A stretch of DNA of 51,222 nt from Gemmatimonadota bacterium (GTDB taxonomy: Bacteria > Latescibacterota > UBA2968 > GCA-2709665), in the NCBI GenBank assembly GCA_028877215.1, contig JAPPFJ010000026.1, positions 42,987-94,208 of the forward strand. The letters are read 5' to 3'. Under the pieces are notes generated by a model. That model was given only the letters and a program-made list of their open reading frames with translations. It made no database searches and was not told the origin of the DNA. Shown piece by piece: positions 44,047 to 51,222 of the stretch. Within the stretch, counting starts at the first letter, position 1; every line of letters starts with the position of its first letter. The translations under genes and the position numbers were made by a program.

Positions 44047-44730
44047 TTATCCTGTTGTTCCCGCACTTTCGGCCTGAGTCCGGCGATGGTACTCCGGCTC
44101 CGCCGTCGCCAGGTCGACTGAATTTCCGTCCTGCAGGGCTTCAGCGCCAAGAATCGCGATGGACCCGCCGCTGGGGTGGGTGGACGCGGGGGCGAACCGG
44201 GCGTCTACGCCCAGGGATGCCTCGATACGATCCCGGTATGTTATCCCGCCATCGCCGACAAACAACACCGGCTTCGGGAGCTTCGGAATCAGATCTTCAA
44301 GAGGAAGAGCGGTATCCGGAAGACGTGCCGTGAGGGTGCCTCCGCCGACGCTGTACACACCCGCGTAGACTTCGCCACGCCGTGCATCGAGTATTGCACA
44401 GACCGGCATGCGCTCGAAGACAACCTGGGCCGCCAGGCCCTTCAGCGTCGACACTGCCAGGAGTGGCAGATCCAATGCGACACACAGGCCCTTTGCAGCG
44501 GCCATTCCAATCCGCAGGCCCGTAAACGAACCCGGCCCCGATCCCACGGCTACCCCGTGCAGGTCCGCAGCCGTGAGTCCAGCGTCCTGGAGTGCCCGTT
44601 CCGCCAACGCAACCGTCCGTTCCGCGTGCCGCAGCCCCGTATTCTGCGAGTAGCAAGTCAACACCCGGTTTTCGTCAACCAGACCGACACTGCACACCGG
44701 TGTCGAGGTTTCGATACCCAACACGTACAT
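44047..44730 (-). CDS. tsaB: tRNA threonylcarbamoyladenosine biosynthesis protein TsaB
   Basis: A 227-aa ASKHA-fold partner of TsaD in making t6A37 in tRNA. The N-terminal LGIETSTPVCSVG and GSGPGSFTGLRIG signatures are present. ATG at 44730 has AGAGG 8 bases upstream; a start at 44751 would add residues without homology. It lies 47 bases after ruvB. Confidence 0.95.
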   Translation of the reverse strand: MYVLGIETSTPVCSVGLVDENRVLTCYSQNTGLRHAERTVALAERALQDAGLTAADLHGVAVGSGPGSFTGLRIGMAAAKGLCVALDLPLLAVSTLKGLAAQVVFERMPVCAILDARRGEVYAGVYSVGGGTLTARLPDTALPLEDLIPKLPKPVLFVGDGGITYRDRIEASLGVDARFAPASTHPSGGSIAILGAEALQDGNSVDLATAEPEYHRRTQAESAGTTG

Positions 44731-44777
44731 CGCTTCAGCCTCTCGCCGCAATCGCTATGTAACTGTCCCCAGTGACG

Positions 44778-45800
44778 TCACAACAGGCGCCCCTGCTTTC
44801 CTTCCGGCGGGGTAAATCCGAGGTGTCGATAGGCGAGCGGCGTGGCCTGACGCCCTCTGTGGGTACGCAGCAGATATCCTTCCTGAATCAGATAGGGCTC
44901 GTAGACGTCCTCGATGGTATCCGGCTCTTCGCCCAGCGCGGCCGCCAGGTTATTCAGGCCCACCGGACCACCGCCGTACTTCTCCACCAGCATCGACAGG
45001 AGTCGACGGTCCATTTCGTCCAGTCCTTCGTTGTCTATGTCGGCAAGTTCCAGCGCGCGACCTGCAACGTCCAGCGTAATCGTACCCCGCGCACGCGCCT
45101 GCGCGTAATCCCGCGACCTTCTCAATAACCGGGTTGCGATCCGGGCCGTACCCCGCGACCTCCGTGCGATTTCGTACGCCCCCTCTGACTGGATCCTGAT
45201 TTTCAGTATTCGCGCAGCGCGTTCGACGATGGTCTGCAATTCCGATTCGGTATAAAAGTCCAGCCGCTCGACGATGCCGAAACGATCCCGCATCGGACCG
45301 GTCAGGAGGCCGTAGCGCGTTGTTGCGCCGATGAGCGTAAATCGATCGAGAGGAACCCTGTAAGAGCGTGCGCCGGGCCCGCTGTCGAGCATTATATCCA
45401 GCACGAAGTCCTCCATCGCGGGATACAGCGTTTCCTCCACGACCCGGTTCATCCGATGAATTTCATCGATGAAGAGGACGTCCCTTTCGGCCAGGTTCGT
45501 CAGCAGACCGGCCAGGTCCGCGGCGCGTTCAAGTACGGGCCCGGAAGTCGGCATGATTTCCGCTCCCAGCTCGTTGGCGACGACAAATGCCAGCGTTGTC
45601 TTCCCCAGCCCGGGCGGGCCGTAGAGAAGCGCATGGTCCATGGCGTCGCCCCGGTGTGTTGCCGCATCAACCGCGATTCGCAGCTTCTCCTTGACCTTCT
45701 CCTGTCCGGTCATATCGGCGAATCGCGCCGGGCGCAGCTGATCGTCGCCTTCAATCCGGTCCTGGTCTTGCATCTGAGGGTCGCTTACCCTTCCATTCAT
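44778..45800 (-). CDS. ruvB: Holliday junction branch migration helicase RuvB
   Basis: A 340-aa AAA+ motor of the RuvAB complex. Walker [10 protein letters not shown], Walker B LFIDEIHR, sensor 1 IGATTR and the winged-helix end ([23 protein letters not shown]) are intact. ATG at 45800 is used; an ATG at 45773 is also possible. A 152-bp repeat separates it from ruvA, which normally lies directly upstream. Confidence 0.96.
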   Translation of the reverse strand: MNGRVSDPQMQDQDRIEGDDQLRPARFADMTGQEKVKEKLRIAVDAATHRGDAMDHALLYGPPGLGKTTLAFVVANELGAEIMPTSGPVLERAADLAGLLTNLAERDVLFIDEIHRMNRVVEETLYPAMEDFVLDIMLDSGPGARSYRVPLDRFTLIGATTRYGLLTGPMRDRFGIVERLDFYTESELQTIVERAARILKIRIQSEGAYEIARRSRGTARIATRLLRRSRDYAQARARGTITLDVAGRALELADIDNEGLDEMDRRLLSMLVEKYGGGPVGLNNLAAALGEEPDTIEDVYEPYLIQEGYLLRTHRGRQATPLAYRHLGFTPPEGKQGRLL

Positions 45801-45825
45801 TCCAATCCGTCTTCCGTTATCGCAC

Positions 45826-45977
45826 TAACAGTCCGTTGATAAAGTCGCTCTGCAGGCGAGGCCGAAGACAAGGCGCGCGACCGAGTCCCATCCAGCGATT
45901 CGGCGAGGGAGCCCAACGCAGTATTTCGACCGCAAGAGCCGGCCGTAACCCGGATGGGCTTTTTCAACGGGCAGCTA
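45826..45977 (+). repeat. MITE-like repeat family 1, full copy between ruvA and ruvB
   Basis: A 152-bp copy with ends AACAGTCCGTTGATAAAGTC and GGGCTTTTTCAACGGGCAGC, TA at both borders. Its interior is close to that of 13003-13145. It fills most of the ruvA-ruvB spacer. Confidence 0.88.
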
Positions 45978-46012
45978 AACCCGGATGAATTGTCGAACGT
46001 CGCAACTGAAGA

Positions 46013-46606
46013 CTACAGTCTCCGAAGCGATTCTCGAATGATTGCTTCCACCGATGCCTCGTTACCCTGATCGCCGATCACGTTGTCGACCACGCTGCGG
46101 GCTTTCACGTGGGGCACGCCCAGACCCGCGAGCGCCTTAACCGCTTCTTCGGCCCGTCCCGCCGCCACGGGCGATACCCGCCCCCGGACGTCGTCATCGG
46201 GGACATCGCCGATCCGGTCCTTCAATTCGAGTACCAGCCGCCGCGCCAGTTTCTGCCCGACTCCCTTGATCTGGGTGAGTCCACGGGCGTCTTCCGACGC
46301 TACCAACCTGCGAAAAGTTCGAATCTGGACGCCGGAAAGAATCTTCTGGGCCAGCGGGGGACCGATTCCCGAAACCGAAATCAATAACTCGAACAGATCC
46401 CGCTCGGCTTCGGTTTCGAATCCGTAAATCGTAAGTGCATCTTCGCGAACGTGCAAATGGGTCAGTATCTTGACGGTTTCCCCGCGCCCCCGGCCGGCGT
46501 CGTAGCTTGACATCGGAATGTGAACGAGAAAGCCGACGCCTGCAACGTCGACAACCAGATGCGTGGGGCTGTTCACGGCCAGTTTGCCTTCGAGATAGGC
46601 GATCAT
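46013..46606 (-). CDS. ruvA: Holliday junction DNA-binding protein RuvA
   Basis: A 197-aa protein that holds the four-way junction for RuvB. The OB domain (MIAYLEGKLA, HLHVREDALTIYGF), the tandem helix-hairpin-helix (SVSGIGPPLAQKIL and IKGVGQKLARRL) and the C-terminal RuvB-contact domain are present. ATG at 46606 is 4 bases after the ruvC stop. Confidence 0.96.
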   Translation of the reverse strand: MIAYLEGKLAVNSPTHLVVDVAGVGFLVHIPMSSYDAGRGRGETVKILTHLHVREDALTIYGFETEAERDLFELLISVSGIGPPLAQKILSGVQIRTFRRLVASEDARGLTQIKGVGQKLARRLVLELKDRIGDVPDDDVRGRVSPVAAGRAEEAVKALAGLGVPHVKARSVVDNVIGDQGNEASVEAIIRESLRRL

Positions 46607-46610
46607 TCGA

Positions 46611-47255
46611 CTATCGACCCCTTCGTTTCGCTCCGGTCGTTCGAACGCTTTCGACGCCCAATTCCTCCAGCTTTTCCTTCAGACGGTCCATCCGTCCCGC
46701 ACGCGTGTGCCCGCCGCTGCCGTCGGGAAGGCGCACCGCCCGCTTTCCCCCACGGGCGCCTGCGTGCACGGCGTCACCCCCGGGCGCCTGAAGCCGGTTC
46801 ACGTGACAAACCGCGACAGCAAGCGCATCGGTGATGTCGTATGGTCCCGTGACCCGTTTATGACCGAACAGATTCCGTATCATAAACTGAACCTGTTCCT
46901 TGGACGCACCGCCACGACCCACGACAGCCTGTTTGACCTCGCGAGGCGCGTATTCGAAAACGGGCAGATCCGATCTGGCGAGCGCCACCATGATTGCGCC
47001 CCGGGCTTCGCACATCTTCATCAATGTCTTCACGTTGGCACGATAGAAAGCGTTTTCGACCGCAACTTCGTCGGGCGAGTATTCTTCGATCAATTTCAGG
47101 AGCCCGTCGTGAATCTCAAGCAGCCGCCCGGCAAAGGGTAACCCCGTATCCGGACGCAATGTACCGCCTGCTACCATACGGCTCTTGCGGCCCCGGCATT
47201 CCACTACACCGTAACCGGTAATCACACTGCCGGGGTCTATGCCCAGAACCAGCAA
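46611..47255 (-). CDS. ruvC: Holliday junction resolvase RuvC
   Basis: A 214-aa nuclease cutting Holliday junctions. The acidic residues are in GIDPGS, AVENAFY and YDITDALAVAVCH. The C-terminal 45 residues (GGDAVHAGARGG onward) are an extra basic tail beyond the usual 170-aa size. The start is TTG at 47255 with AAAGGCGGG upstream. Confidence 0.95.
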   Translation of the reverse strand: MLVLGIDPGSVITGYGVVECRGRKSRMVAGGTLRPDTGLPFAGRLLEIHDGLLKLIEEYSPDEVAVENAFYRANVKTLMKMCEARGAIMVALARSDLPVFEYAPREVKQAVVGRGGASKEQVQFMIRNLFGHKRVTGPYDITDALAVAVCHVNRLQAPGGDAVHAGARGGKRAVRLPDGSGGHTRAGRMDRLKEKLEELGVESVRTTGAKRRGR

Positions 47256-47362
47256 GGTGCCCGCCTTTCGTAATGCATTTTGGACATGTAGGGGGGAGAA
47301 ATGGGAGACCGCTCGGGCTTTTGTGCCTTAATTAGCAGGCTAAAACGGCAGAACCCGTTGAC

Positions 47363-48115
47363 TCAGGGCGAAATCAGCGCCGACAGTTCCTCTTCGTCCA
47401 TCTCGAAATTCGCATAGACTCGCTGGACGTCGTCCTGAGACTCCAGCGTCTCCAGCAGGCGGATCAGGCGTACCGCCGTATTCCCTTCTACGGTCACCGT
47501 ATTCTGAGGCACCCGCGTCAGTTCGGCCCGCTCAACGGGGATCTGCCGCGCCGCAAGCGCCTTTTGTACAGGCCCGAAACCCTGGGGTGACGTGTAAACT
47601 TCGTAAACGGCGTCGTCTTCAACGATGTCTTCGGCGCCGGCCTCGAGGGCGGCCAACATCAGTGTCTCTTCGTCGGCGTTTTCTCTGGACACGACAACCA
47701 GCCCCTTCTGATCGAAAACCCAGGCTACCGAGCCGCTTTCGGCCATACTGGCATTGTGCTTGTTCAGGAGATGCCTCACCTGAGATACGGTGCGATTTCT
47801 GTTGTCGGTCAAAACCTCGATAAAGAGCGCGACCCCGCCCGGGCCATATCCCTCGTACACCGCACCTTCGTACGATTCTCCCGGCAGGTCGCCGGTGCCT
47901 TTCTTGACCGCGCGTTCTATATTGGCGGCCGGCATATTTTCCGATTTTGCGTTTAAAATGGCGGCCCTGAGCCGTGGATTATTCGCCTCGTCCCCGCCTC
48001 CTTCCCTCGCGGACACCGTGATTTCTCTGATCAGCCTGGTGAACCGCTTGCCCCTGGCGGCATCCGCACGTCCTTTTCTGTGCTTGATATTCGCCCATTT
48101 CGAATGACCGGCCAT
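47363..48115 (-). CDS. yebC: YebC/PmpR family transcriptional regulator / translation factor
   Basis: A 250-aa protein of the YebC/TACO1 family. The N-terminal AGHSKWANIKHRKGRADAA and YEGYGPGGVA are diagnostic. ATG at 48115 has GGAGGT 9 bases upstream; the frame to 48145 is longer without reason. It has a clear promoter (48180-48208) and commonly precedes ruvC, as here. Confidence 0.96.
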   Translation of the reverse strand: MAGHSKWANIKHRKGRADAARGKRFTRLIREITVSAREGGGDEANNPRLRAAILNAKSENMPAANIERAVKKGTGDLPGESYEGAVYEGYGPGGVALFIEVLTDNRNRTVSQVRHLLNKHNASMAESGSVAWVFDQKGLVVVSRENADEETLMLAALEAGAEDIVEDDAVYEVYTSPQGFGPVQKALAARQIPVERAELTRVPQNTVTVEGNTAVRLIRLLETLESQDDVQRVYANFEMDEEELSALISP

Positions 48116-48179
48116 AAACCGCCCACCTCCGTCGAAGAACGACAAACTTCCCGAAAAAAAATCGCTCTAACTATTTGAT

Positions 48180-48208
48180 AATATAGCAACAAATAGATAT
48201 TTAGGCAA
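48180..48208 (-). promoter_or_regulatory. Sigma-70 type promoter of yebC
   Basis: TTGCCT (48203-48208), 17 bases, TATATT (48180-48185) on the minus strand, in A/T-rich DNA about 65 bases before the yebC start. It probably drives yebC and perhaps the ruv genes. Confidence 0.7.
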
Positions 48209-48210
48209 TA

Positions 48211-48232
48211 CAAAAACGAGCAATTTTGCTCG
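48211..48232 (-). terminator. Small hairpin with T run, second terminator after the EF-G-like gene
   Basis: CGAGCAA and TTGCTCG form a 7-bp stem followed on the minus strand by TTTTTG, immediately before the yebC -35 box. Confidence 0.5.
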
Positions 48233-48341
48233 CGGATTTTTCGTCTCTCATGATCCGACGCGGGCAACAATTCGGCAGCCCGGGCGCCAAAACTGTCCTT
48301 TGCCCGCGGAGGTTCCGCGGTTCATGAGAGCCGACAATCAT

Positions 48342-48378
48342 AAACAAAAGCAGGCGATGTCCTGGAGGACATCGCCTG
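48342..48378 (-). terminator. Rho-independent terminator of the EF-G-like gene
   Basis: CAGGCGATGTCC and its complement form a perfect 12-bp stem with a 4-base loop; the minus strand continues CTTTTGTTTATG. It ends 24 bases after the stop codon at 48402. Confidence 0.85.
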
Positions 48379-48401
48379 AGGCCATCGGTCTCTGAGCCGA
48401 A

Positions 48402-50495
48402 TCACGCCTCTACGGCTTCGCCCTCCTTCTTCCTGGAGGCTTCTACGATCTTCCGGGTCAGTTCGGCGGGTACGGATTCGTAATGGTCGAATTCCATTGT
48501 ATAGTCACCCGTTCCCTGTGTCATCGAACGCAGCGAAGTCGAGTACTTATATAGCTCCGCCAGCGGTACTTCGGCACGAATGACCTGAAAACTGCCTTCG
48601 GGGTCCATTCCCTGTATCCTGCCCCGGCGGCTGTTCAGATCGCCCATCACATCGCCCATATATTTCTCTGGCACCATGACCGTCACACGATAAATGGGCT
48701 CCAGCAGAATCGGCCGCGCGCTCATAAACGCCTTCTGGAAGGCCTGGGAACCCGCCATGTGGAAGGCCATTTCGGACGAATCGACCGGGTGATACGAACC
48801 ATCGTAGACAGTAACCCGCGTATCCACTACATTGTACCCGGCAAGCACCCCACGTTCGATCGCTTCGACAACCCCTTTTTCAACCGCGGGAATATAATTG
48901 CGAGGGATGGCACCACCCACCACCTCGTCCTGAAACTCGAATCCTTCGCCGCGGCTCACCGGCTCGATTCGCAGATACGCCTCCCCGAACTGCCCGCGCC
49001 CTCCGGTCTGCTTCTTGTGCCGGTGGTGTCCTTCGGCGGGAGACGTGATGGTCTCCCGATACGGAATCCTCGGCTCGACCGTGATCACCTCTACGCCGAA
49101 CTTCTGCTTCAGTTTTTCGAGTACGACGTCGAGGTGCAGCTCTCCCTGCCCCTGAACGATGATCTGTTTCAGCTCCGCATCGTATCCGGCGATGAAACTT
49201 GGATCTTCCTCGTGAATACGCTGCAAACCCATGCTGATCTTCTCTTCGTCTCCGCGTGATTTCGGCTCCACCGCGATACGGATCAGCGGATGCGGGAAAT
49301 CCAGCGGCGCGACCTCCACCTGGTTGCGCCGTTCGCACAGCGTATTGCCGCTATGCGTGTCTTTCAGCTTGACCAGCGCCCCCATGTCTCCGGCAGAAAT
49401 AAACGGCACCTCTTCGCGGTCCTGGCCGTTCAGGGCGTAGATCTGCCCTACCCGTTCGGCCGTTTTTCCGCTCGAATTATACACCTCGGAGGATGCCGGC
49501 AGCGATCCGGAATACACGCGGACGAATGACAGATCGCCGACGGTCTCCGAAACGGTCTTGAACACCACGGCGGCAAGCGGCCCGTCCGCAGACGGCCGGA
49601 GTTCGGCCGGTTCGTCGGTTGACACCATACGTCCGCCGGTGGCGGGCACTTCAGACGGAGACATCATATTGTCGACGAGGAAATCCAGCAACTGATCGGC
49701 ACCCATATTCCTGGAGGCATCGCCGCAAAGGACCGGAACCGTCGTTCCGTTGAGGATGCCGAGCTTCAGTCCGCGCGAGAGATCCTCTTCCGAAAGATCC
49801 AGCTCCTCCAGGTATTTCTCCGTCAACTCATCGTCACTCTCGGCCGCCGCTTCGACGATCTGTTCCCGCAGCGACTCGACGTCGTCGCGAAGATCGGCAG
49901 GCACCTCGCCTGATTCGGGTTTCCCGTTCGCATCGGCCGGATACGTCAACAGCCTTTGATTCAGTACGTCGATGATCTGATTAAAGCCGGTGCCCTGGTT
50001 GACGGGCATCTGAAACGGAAGCACGTGTCGCCCGTACTGCTCCTGAAGTTCATTGAGAACTTTATGAAAATCGGCGAATTCCTTGTCGACGTGGTTCACA
50101 AAAAACAGTCGGGGACGCCCGAAGGATTCCGCAATACCCCAAGCCTTGTCCGTCCCGATCTCCACGCCGTTTGCCGCGTGAACAAGGAGAACCGCATTGT
50201 CCGCCGCCCATAGCGCCGCCTTGGCGTCGCCGATAAAATCCGCGTATCCGGGCGCATCCAGAATATTGACCTTTGCGCCGTTCCATCCGCAATGCAACAT
50301 TGACATGCTGATGGAGATTTTCCGGGCAATCTCGGCCTCGGCGAAATCCGACTTTGTCGTGCCGGCATCGACCGTCCCCAACCGATTGCTTTCACCCGCG
50401 GAATAAAGCAACGCCTCGGCCAGCGAGGTCTTACCGGTGCTGCTGTGGCCAACCAGGGCAACGTTCCGAATCCTGTCAGGCGTTTCGCTATTCAC
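48402..50495 (-). CDS. Elongation factor G-like GTPase (FusA2 type)
   Basis: A 697-aa protein with the five-domain EF-G layout but altered GTPase motifs: G1 is GHSSTGKT (16-23), the switch II motif is DAPGYADF with Tyr in place of the catalytic His, and G4 reads NHVD. These features, and GTTKSDFAEAEI in switch I, match the FusA2/EF-G-like family rather than canonical EF-G. Domain IV segments (TGGRGQFGEAYL, YDGSYHPVDSSEMAFHMAG) are kept. The start is GTG at 50495 with AGGAGGAGG upstream. Its cellular role is unclear; canonical fusA is not in the window. Confidence 0.92.
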   Translation of the reverse strand: MNSETPDRIRNVALVGHSSTGKTSLAEALLYSAGESNRLGTVDAGTTKSDFAEAEIARKISISMSMLHCGWNGAKVNILDAPGYADFIGDAKAALWAADNAVLLVHAANGVEIGTDKAWGIAESFGRPRLFFVNHVDKEFADFHKVLNELQEQYGRHVLPFQMPVNQGTGFNQIIDVLNQRLLTYPADANGKPESGEVPADLRDDVESLREQIVEAAAESDDELTEKYLEELDLSEEDLSRGLKLGILNGTTVPVLCGDASRNMGADQLLDFLVDNMMSPSEVPATGGRMVSTDEPAELRPSADGPLAAVVFKTVSETVGDLSFVRVYSGSLPASSEVYNSSGKTAERVGQIYALNGQDREEVPFISAGDMGALVKLKDTHSGNTLCERRNQVEVAPLDFPHPLIRIAVEPKSRGDEEKISMGLQRIHEEDPSFIAGYDAELKQIIVQGQGELHLDVVLEKLKQKFGVEVITVEPRIPYRETITSPAEGHHRHKKQTGGRGQFGEAYLRIEPVSRGEGFEFQDEVVGGAIPRNYIPAVEKGVVEAIERGVLAGYNVVDTRVTVYDGSYHPVDSSEMAFHMAGSQAFQKAFMSARPILLEPIYRVTVMVPEKYMGDVMGDLNSRRGRIQGMDPEGSFQVIRAEVPLAELYKYSTSLRSMTQGTGDYTMEFDHYESVPAELTRKIVEASRKKEGEAVEA

Positions 50496-50602
50496 GCGCC
50501 TCCTCCTGTAAAAACACAAAAAAGCCGCGACGTGTCCATCGCCCGCAAGCGCCATCGACTCGAGTGCAAGCAGTACGTTTCATTCAGGCGCGAAACGCAC
50601 AA

Positions 50603-50629
50603 TTAATACAGAACTTTCACGCCTGTCAA
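50603..50629 (-). promoter_or_regulatory. Promoter candidate of the EF-G-like gene
   Basis: TTGACA (50624-50629) on the minus strand, with TATTAA 15 bases further (50603-50608). The spacing is short. It lies just after the rRNA operon terminator. Confidence 0.45.
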
Positions 50630-50651
50630 GTCTTTCTTGGCTCCAAAACGT

Positions 50652-50691
50652 CAACAGGGTCCGGGATTCGTCCGAATCCCGGACCCTGTTG
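50652..50691 (-). terminator. Terminator of the rRNA operon
   Basis: A perfect 19-bp inverted repeat with a 2-base centre (arms begin CAACAGGGTCCGGG) directly downstream of the 5S gene, followed on the minus strand by GACGTTTTGG. Confidence 0.85.
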
Positions 50692-50697
50692 TAGTTT

Positions 50698-50813
<116 letters not shown>

Positions 50814-50894
50814 AAAACAAAACGGACAACCGAATACGGAACAGGATCCCGCTGCAAACAAAACGCACGCACGATCCGCCGAGAAACCGTTAAT

Positions 50895-51222
<328 letters not shown>

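Noticed and set aside
50814..50894. A tRNA gene in the 23S-5S spacer
   Set aside because: The spacer is only about 80 bases and shows no cloverleaf or T-loop sequence.

Overview
The window looks like one end-to-end contig of a moderately GC-rich, uncultivated-type bacterium. It begins inside ssb, where the sequence decays into low-complexity C, and ends inside a 23S rRNA gene, both common assembly break points. A fused secDF, a short primary-type sigma factor without region 1.1 (about 283 aa) and sugar-acid and heparinase-type genes fit the FCB group in a broad sense (for example Latescibacterota-like lineages). That placement is an inference from gene content; no marker search was possible. 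Promoters are nevertheless classical: several intergenic regions carry TTGACA, 17-18 bases, then TATATT or TATACT.

Region by region: (1) 1-568 ssb, minus strand. (2) 724-6427, a minus-strand catabolic operon: a divergent Nramp-fold transporter, a D-2-hydroxyacid dehydrogenase, a GH5-like hydrolase, an SDR dehydrogenase and a TIM-barrel sugar isomerase/epimerase. (3) 6428-13589, regulators: a lipoprotein, HU, a sigma-70 factor, a PTS EIIA/PtsN-like protein, a sigma-54 activator and its soluble NtrB-like kinase, with many repeat insertions. A good -24/-12 promoter plus two palindromes 32 bp apart lie between the activator gene and the EIIA gene, suggesting a local sigma-54 circuit. (4) 13590-17666, plus strand: rho, rpmE, prfA, prmC. 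(5) 17822-24205, plus strand, an accessory block: two heparinase II/III-family proteins (one with an N-terminal Cys4 zinc ribbon), exonuclease III and an HpcH/HpaI aldolase. (6) 24321-27924: polyprenyl diphosphate synthase and secDF. (7) 28038-48115, a long co-directional minus-strand housekeeping run: yebC, ruvC, ruvA, ruvB, tsaB, rimI, holB, metG, tatD, rsmA, ilvE, proC, hisH, hisF, proB, ftsB-like, recO, valS and a class A PBP, many with overlapping or nearly touching ends. (8) 48402-50495, an EF-G-like GTPase of the FusA2 type. (9) 50652-51222, the 3' end of an rRNA operon on the minus strand: partial 23S, 5S and a 19-bp-stem terminator.

Two dispersed MITE-like repeat families run through the window. 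Family 1 (five copies, about 104-166 bp when both ends are present) has imperfect terminal inverted repeats around CCGTTGAWAAAG, often flanked by TA. Family 2 (three copies, one complete at 167 bp) has ends reading TAGAAGCTGYCTTAAAATT. They sit in spacers between genes that are usually adjacent (ruvA/ruvB, prfA/prmC), next to regulatory genes, and in one case supply the stop codon of the neighbouring gene. No tRNA, CRISPR array, prophage or complete insertion sequence was seen.
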